From: Viola odorata
Taxonomy: Eukaryota; Streptophyta; Magnoliopsida; Malpighiales; Violaceae
NCBI GenBank assembly: GCA_963691705.1
Contig: OY829538.1
Span: forward strand, 28,540,836 to 28,604,835
Reading direction: 5' to 3'
Length of the DNA: 64,000 bases
In this document: positions 11,049 through 20,227 of the stretch, in pieces
Layout: each line of letters begins with the position of its first letter
Numbering within the stretch: the stretch's first letter is position 1
Program-made: the position numbers and the translations under genes
The notes under the pieces: model-generated
Database searches by the model: none
Told to the model about the DNA's origin: nothing
What the model saw: the letters and a program-made list of their open reading frames with translations, nothing else

Positions 11049-11570
11049 TGCCAGGAGTGAAAAGTCCTATCCTTGTGACGGTCGGTCCTGATCAGACGGC
11101 TCACTAAGTGAGGGCACGCCCTGGCATACCTAAAAACTAGTGTTGGGGGTGAAAAGTCCTATCCTCGTGGCAACCACCCAAACGCGGGTGGACCATTGAG
11201 ACGAGGCACGTCCCGACACCCTCGGGAGTGAAAAACCCTACCCTTGTGGCAAGCTGGGCTAACATAGACGACCCACTAAGATGAGGCACGTCCCAACATC
11301 TCTAGGAGTGAAAAGTCCTATCCTCGGTAATAACCGGTCTAGTGTAGACGGCTCACCGGGAAGAGGCACGCCCCAAAGAGGTAGTAACTCCATCTCGGAA
11401 GTGAAAATCCTATCCTTGTGATAATCGGGATAATACAGACCGCTCACCAAGTGAGGGCATGACTCTGAGATGCGAGGCCAACGTCTGAAAGTGAAAAACC
11501 TAGCCTTGTGAGGGCCTGTCCTGATCCGACGGCTCACTAAGATGAGGCACTTTCCAGGCCGATCGTGGAA
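11049..11570 (+). repeat. six tandem hairpin-like units in the Tat-A 3' UTR
   Basis: Six degenerate units of about 75-100 bp begin about 100 bp after the integrase stop. Each has a conserved left part, (A)GTGAAAAGTCCTATCCTTGTG, and a right part, GGCTCACTAAGTGAGGGCACG or a variant. Unit ends pair although their sequences differ: TGCCAGG 11049-11055 with CCTGGCA 11120-11126; GTGTTGGG 11140-11147 with CCCGACAC 11212-11219; ATCTCGGA 11392-11399 with TCTGAGAT 11464-11471; CTGAAAG 11485-11491 with CTTTCCAG 11550-11557. The two middle units pair poorly. The same architecture recurs in Tat-B. Confidence 0.85.
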
Positions 11571-11948
11571 ATAAGGAAACGTGAAGAATCCTGAAATCCC
11601 AGCAAGTAACCAGATGGGAAATCCCTGGTGAAGATAGCTGGTGGAGAAAGTGATACAAGCGACACCAACGACAACACCCAAGTCGGAGGCGTAAAGACTC
11701 TTACGGGTAATTATTGTCTGTTGATACATGTCGTTTTACTAATGATTTCTAATTGAGAATGTGCAGCGATATTGTTTAAACAATAAGGAGATTAGCAGCA
11801 AATAAAATTATGTAGCCGAATATATGATTGTTCATAAATACCCCAGAAGAGTTACAAAAGTCCAAAACTTTAAGGTTCAAGAGACAAGAACAAAAATGGA
11901 CGACTCTTGAACAATAAACAGAGCGATAAAGCTTGGCGTAGGCCGACC
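11571..11948. other. spacer between hairpin array and aORF1 end
   Basis: No gene is seen. The stretch 11708-11768 (GGTAATTATT, then ATGTCGTTTTACTAA, then GAATGTGCAG) resembles one unit of the 132-bp repeat found at 56095-56455 in Tat-B, so that module was ancestral and has multiplied only in Tat-B. Confidence 0.55.
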
Positions 11949-14238
11949 CTACGAACTCCCCCAACTCTTGTAGCCCTTTGCCTTGGCTTGGCGGAAGCCC
12001 TCGTCCGTGAGATGCACGGAGTTCTCCAGGAAAGCAGCAGAGAGGGCATCACCGCGGTACACCTCTTCTCCATGAATCTCTAAGAAACAGTTGGCCATGA
12101 TAGCGGCAGTGCTCTCAACATACCACATGTATTTCTCTATCGTCTCTTCCTCCAGGGTCATTTTCTCTGCCATCAATGCTACCTTTTCCTTTTTCAGCGC
12201 GGCACTCCTGGTTTACTCAGCGGACGCCTACTCTTGCGCCTCTCTCTGTTCCTTTCGTGCCATCGCCAAGGTCAGTAGCAACTTCTGGTGTTCCTTCAAT
12301 AACCTCTCTTTCTCCTCTTTCTCCTTAGAAAGTCCGTCTAAGGAGGCGGAAAGGGTAGCGACCTTATGCGACATGTGCTCCTCCCAATAATGAAACTCGG
12401 AGAAATAAGTAAAAAGCTTGGAGCGCAACAAATTTACCTGTGCATCTGCGGGCTGAGAAAGGAAGGCCTCCCGCCCTTCGGGGGACGTTAACCCATAAGC
12501 GGCCAAAAGGGAAGAAACCTCGACGGAACTGTAGCCCCCGACAGCCGCAAACCCGAAACTACGTATTTTGGCCAAGTCAACCTGATGAGTGACAGGACCA
12601 GATTCGCCCATCGAACTCAGGTCGGCCATGAGGTGAGGTGCGACCACTCCTCCCCCGAAGTGCCGAAGCATCGGACCGCCAGAAGAAATAAAAACCACGG
12701 TAGAGAGAGAGGGAGGTTGGTGAGAAGAAGTCCCCACATAAAGTCCGAAGGAACCGTAAGGCAAGAAACCAGACAGATCTTCACTAAAACCCAAACCACT
12801 AAGGCCCCCGAGAAAATCAGAAGATTGATCCCTAGAAAGCATTATGGGGTCGACAGTGACGTTGTGTTCCTCCCCGGTATCAGCGGGCTCGAGCCCCCCG
12901 CGTCAGCCGCGCCTTCTTCGCAGGACGAGCCAGTATGTGGCTCAAGTTCATACTGTTTGAGGGGGAGGCGAGAGCGGGAGCAGTGGTAGCACCATGTAGA
13001 GAAAAATGCAGCGAGAGATAAGAAAATATGAGAAAACACAAAAATCATATTACAAGGCAGCGGGTGAGATAACACGTTTATGCAAGAAGCGCTTACCGCA
13101 ACGATATCGTTAACAGGCGCCTCAGAGGAAGCTTCCGCGTCTGGAGACGGAGGAAGAGCAGCAACGCTTCTTGTCCTTTTCTTTTTCTTTCCTTTTGATG
13201 GAGCCCTGGATGAGGAGGCCTGAACAGGATAGGCGGCAACAGACACGACAGGAACACCCAAAGGAATAGTAGCGGATTCTTCACCAACTGGGAAGACGAC
13301 ACCTGAACGAGACTCGCGGTAGCAACAGGCGGTATAGTCGAATTAACCGTAGCTATAGAAGCGACAGTGGCGGCAATAGCTTCTCCTTTTTCCCTCCTTT
13401 GTTGAACCCTTCTTAGCCGTTTCCTGACGCTCTCGGGCTTTCGGTCAGGATCGGTTGCTGCATAATCACGAGATAAAGTTAGCGTTAGTACAGACTACGA
13501 CGAAGAAGAAAACAGCGCAACACTCACGTCTGATGCAAGTTTGGATGTCCATCCCACATGCCAAGTTGCGAGTATGAACGCTGATTTCCAGCTGGAGTAG
13601 CTTGTCCAACCAGCCTCGCTTGGGCTGGCGAAGTACCCCCCGCCGACCCCAGGCACTATCCTTGACGTCTTGATTAAAACCAGATCGCCACCAAGGGTGA
13701 GGCTGATCAGAAAACTCAATAACAAAAAATTTCTTTTTCCAATCTTCAATGGAAGACTCAAGGTGAAGGAGTTTCCAGGTGAAATTTTTAAGCGAGTCAT
13801 CGTCATAACGGGGCGATATCGCTATCACACCCGACGACTGTATAGTTTGTAAAGAGACTTAAGCAACAAAAGGGAAGGAGAGTTAATCCCTTTATACTTG
13901 CAAAGTTCCAGAAAGGCATAAACACAACAATATGCGTTTGGGGTTAACTGAACAGGATTCAGATCAAGAGCAGTAAGCAACTGTTTCACAAAAGAATCAA
14001 CAGGAAACTGGAAACCGTAGCGAAACATCTGGGCATATAGAACCCTACGATTACCGGTCAAAATGTTGTTCAGGCGTAAGGATTCAGGGGCAACGAAGAC
14101 CGTATAACCCTCCGGAATATTAGCATGATGATCGGCTAGATGCTCATTAAGAGCGGTTAAAGAAATAATGCTACTAGGGGTGTTCTCAATCTTTTCCTCG
14201 TCAATGGATTTAGACCCAGAGCGACGATTCCTAGTCAT
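11949..14238 (-). pseudogene. Tat-A aORF1: antisense gene, Transposase_28-like
   Basis: This antisense gene lies between pol and the 3' LTR. Its start at 14238 (MTRNRRSGSKS) leads to the domain with VLYAQMFRYGFQFPVDSF, LNPVQLTPNAYCCVYAFLEL and SLLLLKSLYKLY, which resembles the plant putative gypsy-type transposon domain. Its biochemical role is unknown. A frameshift at about 13828 moves the reading to IAISPRYDDDS and DWKKKFFVIEF. Good GT donors follow at 13527 (GAC/GTGAGT) and 13096 (GCG/GTAAGC), so it is probably spliced. Next come a Lys-rich stretch (GKKKKRTRS), a Ser/Pro-rich region (12842-12600), a coiled coil with KEKEEKERLLKEHQK, and a C-terminal motif CFLEIHGEE to LTDEGFRQA ending at 11949. 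The Tat-B copy at 58719-56619 shares all parts. Exon joins are not fully resolved. Confidence 0.75.
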
Positions 14239-14405
14239 GGCAGAAACAAAGGCTAAAAAGAAGAAGAAGACGACAGGAGCAAATGAGAAATACCTTTCTA
14301 AGGAGAGGAACTCTGTGCGCCCAGATGATGAAAAGGAGAAACAGAAGCTGACTCAGAAGAATATGGAAAGAGTAAAATGACAAAAGTGGAAAAAAGAAAC
14401 AAGTG
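14239..14405 (-). promoter_or_regulatory. upstream region of Tat-A aORF1
   Basis: This is the presumed promoter of aORF1 by position only. A later LTR insertion at 14411, about 170 bp upstream of the start codon, separates the gene from its original upstream DNA. In Tat-B the corresponding place holds a TATATAAA box. Here no clear TATA box remains between the insertion and the start codon. Confidence 0.35.
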
Positions 14406-15531
14406 TTAGGTGATAAACGGCCTAGGGGGGGTGAATAGGCAAATAAAAATTCTAATACAAAATGTAAGGATTAGAGTGCGGAAGTAGAATTTAAAAACAC
14501 AAGGAGGTTATAGTGGTTCCAATTCCTCAATGAATTGTACTCCACTACCAGAGCTTCACCCTTAGGATTTTGAACAACGACCACTTCGTTATTACCTTGA
14601 GTTTTTTTACGGGTTCAACTCAAACCTTACACCTTGGTTTTTCCGGGTTCAACCAATAAACCTATCACCTTGGTTTTTGCGGGCTCAACCAATAAACCTT
14701 ACAATGTGATTTTTCCGGGCTTAATCACAACCTATAACAATCAATAATGCTTGACAAGAGAATGGTTAAATGGCAACACAAATTGGTGTACAAATAAACT
14801 ATGTATGATTCAATAATCAACACCAATAAATGAACAAAGTTACCTCAAGAAGAAAGCCAAAGAAACCCAGAATTATATGCAAGAATATTTGAAATCCTTG
14901 AAGAGAAGCTTGCATAAATTGGAATGTTGGATTTGGGTTTTCAAATGTAATTTTGTGTTTGGAAGTTTGAAAAAGCTTTGTTGTTGTTCCTTGTTATGTA
15001 TAGACTCATCTAGGATGAGTATATATAGTGTAGAAAGAGTAGAAGTTTGGACAAGGAAGTATGGGGTCAAAACTAGCCGTTGGAAGTGGAGAAAGTAGCT
15101 GTTGGCGCGTCTTCCTGGGCTCTGGCGGCATGCCGCCAGAAGCGAAAGAACTGGGGCGGCATGCCGCTAACTTCGCTTGGGAAAATTATTTTTCATGCCG
15201 CCAGACACGGCCCATTCCTGGCGGCGTGCCGCCAGGAAGTTTTCACTTCCTAAACTCGACTTTCAAAAATTGTTTTCGCACAAAACCTTTTTGAAAACTT
15301 TTCTTGAGGTATTTTGAACATAGATCAAGTGTTAAGTTGAATCATACTTACACATTTATGGTCCTAATGTACACTTGATCTTGAGCTTGCGAATTCTTGA
15401 TTTTGTTGCTTCTATTATTTGTTCTTCGCAAACTACACACATTTTAACTTCAAATTGCATTAGTATATTAATTAGTTTGTGTGTCTTAAATCATCAAAAT
15501 AAGATCAATTTACCCTTGGGCTAACATTAGG
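14406..15531. mobile_element. solo LTR, 1,116 bp, with 5-bp target duplication TTAGG
   Basis: The LTR runs 14411-15526, beginning TGATAAACGGCC and ending GGGCTAACA, so it has the canonical TG...CA ends. TTAGG occurs directly before (14406-14410) and after (15527-15531), the 5-bp target-site duplication expected of an LTR integrase. The CCTAGGGGGGGTGAATAGG phrase near the start is common at the edge of one plant LTR family. There is no internal coding sequence, so one LTR was left after LTR-LTR recombination. Several palindromes around GCGGCATGCCGC lie at 15121-15237. Confidence 0.9.
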
Positions 15532-15899
15532 TTTTATAGTCGCACGGTGTCTCAAGGAACAGGCGTAGGTAATGAGTACGATTCTTGAGAAGTGAGAAGG
15601 TGCTTTGATCTCACCAATTCCTAGGGCACGCTAACCCTTGGCGCCCTTACAAGTTGACATGTGTCTGTTGAATCATCATGACTCCTCCTTTGCATTAATG
15701 AGAAAATCCTGAGCATTAAATGCTCTAAAAGGAGAATCGATTTTTAAAACAAGATAGACCCAATGACGCGATGACGTGGCGATTGAGATAATGCGCCTGA
15801 GCAACAATCGAACTAGTAGCTGACAAGATAACGCAAAAAGCGGAATAAAGATTATTTGTTCAAGAAAGAATTACAAACAACAATACGGGGCAAGTGTCA
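15532..15899. other. spacer between aORF1 and aORF2 in Tat-A
   Basis: No gene is seen. It contains the original continuation of the aORF1 upstream region after the solo LTR insertion, including GAGCATTAAATGCTCT at 15712-15727, an 16-bp perfect palindrome. The Tat-B spacer has nearly the same sequence at 59099-59114, so the motif is conserved in the family. Confidence 0.6.
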
Positions 15900-17988
15900 T
15901 TAATTGTTACAAACTGAATCAAGCGAATGGTCGGTAGGAGAAATGTAAGAAATAAAGTCCTCTCTAGCGCCAACCCCATCTGATAATGGGGACGCTTTAG
16001 TCATCTTTGGAGAAACCTTCGCCAGGTCCGCATCCCGAGCTGATATCTCTTCGCGAAGGAAAGAGTTTCTCTTGTCAGCCGCCACTAACTCAGTCATAGC
16101 TACTGCCAATTCCGCTTCTAAAAGTTCTGCTTTAGCTTTCCCCTTTGATCTTTCCCTAGCAAGCTCGGCGCGGCAATCATTCAGCTCTTCCTGCGTATGA
16201 CTTTGAAGCTAAGTCAACTCCATCACCTTGGTCAAAGCGGCATCTAACTGCTTCTTTAAGTCAGGGGAACCTCGAAGTTTGTCACCATGAGCATCAAGAA
16301 AATAATGCATTTCGCGGAAGCTGGCAAGAGCGTTATTCAGAACCCGCGCATGTTGGATATCGGGGGGAAGCTGCGATAATTCCTCCTTGGCCTTGGGAAA
16401 GCCAAATATCTCACCCACTAGAGAGCCTACCAGCTGATCTCTCGATAACGGGTCTGATATCCCCAAAGCGCGAAGTCCGTGAGTACCAAAGGTGGACAGA
16501 TCCAGGTGGTAAGAAGAGACTCCCCCTAGGGAGTCCGGAGGAGAAAGGTTAGCCACAAAAGGAGGAGAGCAACTTTCGACGGAATCGCCGAGGCTAGAAA
16601 TGGATGTGAAGAGTAATGGTTGAGGGATCCTTGGGGGAGGGACAAAAGGAATGCTCGAGTCAGAAGATGACACAATCACGTCAAGAATATAAGAGGAAAT
16701 GGGAGAGTCAGAGACGTCAATCGGTGGAGCCGAGTCTGGCTCCAATGGGTTTTCAGCGACCTCGGGGGGAATGACCGCTGACGCCTCAGTGACCTTTGTC
16801 TCTTGAGAAGTAGTCACCGCGGTAGAAGTGTCGACGCTTGTGAATGGGACTTCATCGACTTTCTTTGAGGAAATACCAACAGATTGGGCTGTTTTCTCAA
16901 CTCTGAGTTTTTTCCGCTGCGCCGCGGAAGCATGGAGAAGCCCTGTCTCGAGGTCCATGTCCTCGCTGTCGCTCTCAGCTATCTTAATCTCGGGTTGACT
17001 CATGGTCGTTCTCTTACTGCGATCGGGTAGCCAATTGTTGAGAAAACTAAAATCCCGAGCGGGAATATCACGCCCTCTCGCGGCAGCTATTTTAGTCCTC
17101 CTCTTTTTTGGCGAGGCGGCTGGACGGTTGGAACTCTCAGGCGGGGGAGAGGCCGGTAGCATTTGAAGCGGTGTTACGTTTAAAGGAGCGGTATTCATAC
17201 CAGGCGATCGGTCTTCAGTATCGTCTGCCATTAAGACACATTAGAGTAGTGAGCAAGTCGTAATGATAACACAAAAAAGGAAACTCACCTATAGTACACT
17301 CCGTCATAAGTCGGTACAAGGTAAATTCTCGGATACGGAAGGAGGAATTCATGTCTAACAAGGTGACGGCTTGGTGTAACTCTTTCCTAGACAGCACTGC
17401 TGGGTTTACCCAAATAGAATCGACAATCCCACGGTTAAAGCCCCGAGGCCAAGGGCGGAAAGGAAGACTAACAATGAAGAAGCCACTTTTCCAATCCTCT
17501 ACAGTCCCCTCGTAGCCCTTGAATCTATGCCAGAATGACTGTGCGAATGCGTCATTCCATCTCGGGGCGATATCGACCAAACAGTTGCGACACTTGAAAC
17601 TAAAAAATTTGCAGAATAAAATGACAGACGGAGTAAGTATACCCTGCAGTTCCCAAGCGCGAAGAAAGGCATAAATTCCGCACCAAGAGGAAGGGGTTAT
17701 CTGAGTCGGGTCGATATCATACTGACGCAACAACTTCTTTACAGACTCATGAATGGGAAAGCAAAAACCATAAAGGAACATTTTAAAATAGACCATCCTG
17801 TCACTCTTGGGCAAGGGGTCATGGTGTCGTTGACCCGCCTCAGGAACCTTAATGGAAAAACCGGGAGGAAAGGAAATACCATGCTCCTCTAACTCGACTT
17901 TCAAGACCATTTCACAACTAAAGATACTAGGCATTCTCTCGATTTCTGGATCCATAGGCATCTGAAGACCCCTAGGATCTCTAGTCAT
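15900..17988 (-). pseudogene. Tat-A aORF2: antisense spliced gene, Transposase_28-like
   Basis: Exon 1 (17988-17289) starts MTRDPRGLQMP and holds the gypsy-type transposon-like domain: MVYFKMFLYGFCFPIHESV, QITPSSWCGIYAFLRA, then DWKSGFFIVSLP. It ends TECTI plus G before a GTGAGT donor. A 64-bp intron (17288-17225, ending GCAG) joins exon 2 in frame as ...TI-DDTEDRSPG. Exon 2 is Ser/Pro-rich, with a conserved LPDRSKRT block, ASAAQRKKLR, and YHLDLSTFGTHGLRALGISD. A Glu/Lys coiled coil at the end is interrupted by a TAG near 16212, after which ARERSKGKAKAELLEAELA continues. The open frame extends upstream to 18318, but the 17988 Met aligns with the Tat-B start. Function is unknown. Apart from the stop it is well kept. 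Confidence 0.8.
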
Positions 17989-18318
17989 GCGCATAATGAA
18001 CCAATGAGAAGTAAATTTGAGGAAAATGGAGCAAAAATACCTGAAATAAGAAGGCAGTATGTAGGCCGCCGGCACCGGTGAACGGTTGGAGAAAGTTTCT
18101 TCGGATAGAGGAAGAAGCAAAAGAGAGAGAATGATGAGAGAGAATTTCAAAGCGCGAGCAAAAGTGTTAAAAGAAAACAGTGGTTCCCTTTTAAAGGTTG
18201 ACTTGAGTGCCCAGTAGCCTGTGAAAACGAGACACGTGCAAACAGAAAGTGACACGTGGAAAAACCGTATAAGGATATTTATGACTAAGCATTTATATCC
18301 TCGAAGAAAAACAGCCAC

Positions 18319-18493
18319 TAACTAGAGGCTGGCAGAACGGTCAGATCAAGCGGCAGCTCGCTTCTCAGCGATAACTACCTGAGGGCAGAAGGAGTTAATG
18401 CAGAAAGGCGACTGAGGAAAGGAGAAAAATGAAAAGCATAATTTTATTCCATAAAGGTCGTACGACATCTACAAAAAGGCACAATATGCAAGA
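18319..18493. other. spacer between aORF2 and aORF3 in Tat-A
   Basis: No gene is seen. On the minus strand this is the space downstream of aORF3 and upstream of the aORF2 promoter. No TATA box or polyadenylation signal could be picked out with confidence. Confidence 0.5.
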
Positions 18494-19056
18494 TTAATCA
18501 TCATCAGGCCAATAGGAAGGCCAGTACCAGTATTCCTCCTTCGAGGACGGAAACTCCTCAGCAATAGGCGGAAAAGGTTCTTCGGTGTGCCTCGTCTGAC
18601 CCAGTTTTAGTGAACTTAGCTCTCCTTTGGCAGTAGGGGTCGCGATGTCAACACCGATACCGCTGACGGAACCCCTCTCCATAGAGCGACTGACGTGGGG
18701 AAACAGAACGCCGTCATTCTGAACAGGTGGGGCATAAACGAGAGGAGAGGGGTAGTCCGTCTTTGAAGTCCTTCTTCGAAGTCCTTCTTCGAAGTCCTTC
18801 TTTTCCCTGACCTCTTATGACTTTTACGTCGAGGAAGTCGCCTCTTCAAGCATGAGGGCGAAGGAGGATTATCAGAATTCGGTGAGGTCGGAGGAGTTAG
18901 GGGAGAGCCGCGTTCCGCAAGGTCTAAAGAATATGAATCGGCTATGAAACTGCAAATGATTCTAACAAGAAAGCATGAGGAAAGAGATGAATAGAAAAAG
19001 GGAGAGAAAATACCATTAAATAGCTGGGGATGGGGTGCTTTTCCATCTTCCCGCAT
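18494..19056 (-). pseudogene. Tat-A aORF3: small antisense ORF with basic stretch and acidic tail
   Basis: No known domain is recognised. The frame from 19056 has a basic, nuclear-signal-like stretch (LKRRLPRRKSHKRSGKRR), then three copies of a 13-bp tandem repeat (18765-18803). Two extra 13-bp copies add 26 bases and shift the frame, and the rest continues in 18682-18494. The C-terminus (HTEEPFPPIAEEFPSSKEE, then WPDDD and stop) resembles the end of the Tat-B ORF at 62292-62057 (RIDEPFPFYTNESPSPPEDY, then WMDED). That shared end and the shared position upstream of aORF2 support a real, conserved small gene that is frameshifted here. Confidence 0.6.
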
Positions 19057-19564
19057 AATTTTTGAGAAAATTGGTGCGTTTTGAAAATGGGTTAAATTGC
19101 AGAATTGAATCCTGTGATCGCACCTATTGGAAGTTCTCCCTGATCGATAGGCACCGAAAAACTGCCCAATCAGTTGATACTGAAGAAGCGACGCGAAATT
19201 AATGCAGAACGGTTCGCGAGGATAACTGTTACCAAAGTCTAACCGAAGACAGGCTCGTTTTCAGTTGGGCTGATGTGGCAACCAACTGAAATCTCAACTG
19301 ACACATGGCAAAAAGAAACGACGACTCCAATAAAGAAAAACATTTTATTTATTCATCTATGGCCTAACGGCCTAAGCATGCATTTATACAAAGAAAAGAA
19401 AAGGTAAAACGGTGACAGTTGACAGTCAAGCCCGGGACCCAGCATCATCGTCCTCTGGCAGAGTAGGGACCTCCCTCAGAGCGTCCACCATCCGCCACAG
19501 AGGTCAGCTCGGCAGAAGAAATCCTCATGCCCTTCAAGTAGCTGTTCAGCAGATCCTTCCTGTA
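19057..19564. other. spacer between aORF3 and aORF4 in Tat-A
   Basis: No gene is seen. Two places read GGCTCGTTTTCAGTTGGGCTGATG-like sequence (near 19252 here and near 20004 beyond aORF4). This suggests a duplicated upstream block in front of successive antisense genes. Confidence 0.45.
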
Positions 19565-19816
19565 CTACAGCATAGCGATCACCACCTCAATGTGGGAGAC
19601 AGCAGCAGCCAACTTAGACACACACTCTAGAGGACTGAAATCCTCCAGAGAAGCCGCACCAAGCCTGGACCGAAGGGGAGTCAGCATCCCTTGAAGTTCC
19701 AGAACGTCCTCGGATGTCTTGATCAGTATATTCTCAAAAAAACCAACGTCACCGTCGTTAAGGTTCTTCAGGGTGTGGGTTTTGGAGATCAGAAAATTCT
19801 TGGTAAGGTCATCCAT
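19565..19816 (-). CDS. Tat-A aORF4: short antisense ORF next to the 3' LTR
   Basis: The 83-residue reading from the Met at 19816 (MDDLTKNFLISKTHTLKNL) ends EVVIAML at 19565. It is rich in Leu, Ile and Val with Glu/Lys, consistent with a helical or coiled-coil protein, but no family is recognised. A minus-strand TATAAA (about 19876-19881) lies about 60 bp upstream of the Met at 19816, a plausible core promoter. The equivalent part of Tat-B lies past the insertion at 62293 and possibly outside the window, so conservation cannot be tested here. Confidence 0.45.
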   Translation of the reverse strand: MDDLTKNFLISKTHTLKNLNDGDVGFFENILIKTSEDVLELQGMLTPLRSRLGAASLEDFSPLECVSKLAAAVSHIEVVIAML

Positions 19817-20227
19817 GATGCAAATTCGAAGAAGAAATGCTAAAAAGATGTGTAAATGGTGCAAGGAAGATTTGAATTTATAAGCCTCAAGAAAAGGCGA
19901 TAAAAGTCGTGCTTCCCGAAGACCGAGCCACCCGATATCACACGAGTTGACCGGTACAACCTGAACGGAAGCTGAAATGATGGCCCTTGGTAAACACTTG
20001 GGCTCGTTTTCAGTTAGGCTTATGATAACAATTAAGGCTACCCCAAGGGTATTATCGTCCTTGTATCATTGCAAATGGTCGGAATCCTGCCGCACCAACC
20101 AGGGGTCAGCCGAGGAAGGTTGACGCTTCTTCGCTAGCAAGGAGCTCTGGGATGGTCGACATCAGCGCGGGGGGGGGGGGGGGGGGGGATCTCACGTGTC
20201 ATCCGTCTGCACACACGGCGCTATCCC

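Noticed and set aside
17989..18318. Upstream extension of aORF2 to a Met at 18318
   Set aside because: Hydrophobic, not conserved in Tat-B. The Met at 17988 aligns with the Tat-B start at 61541.
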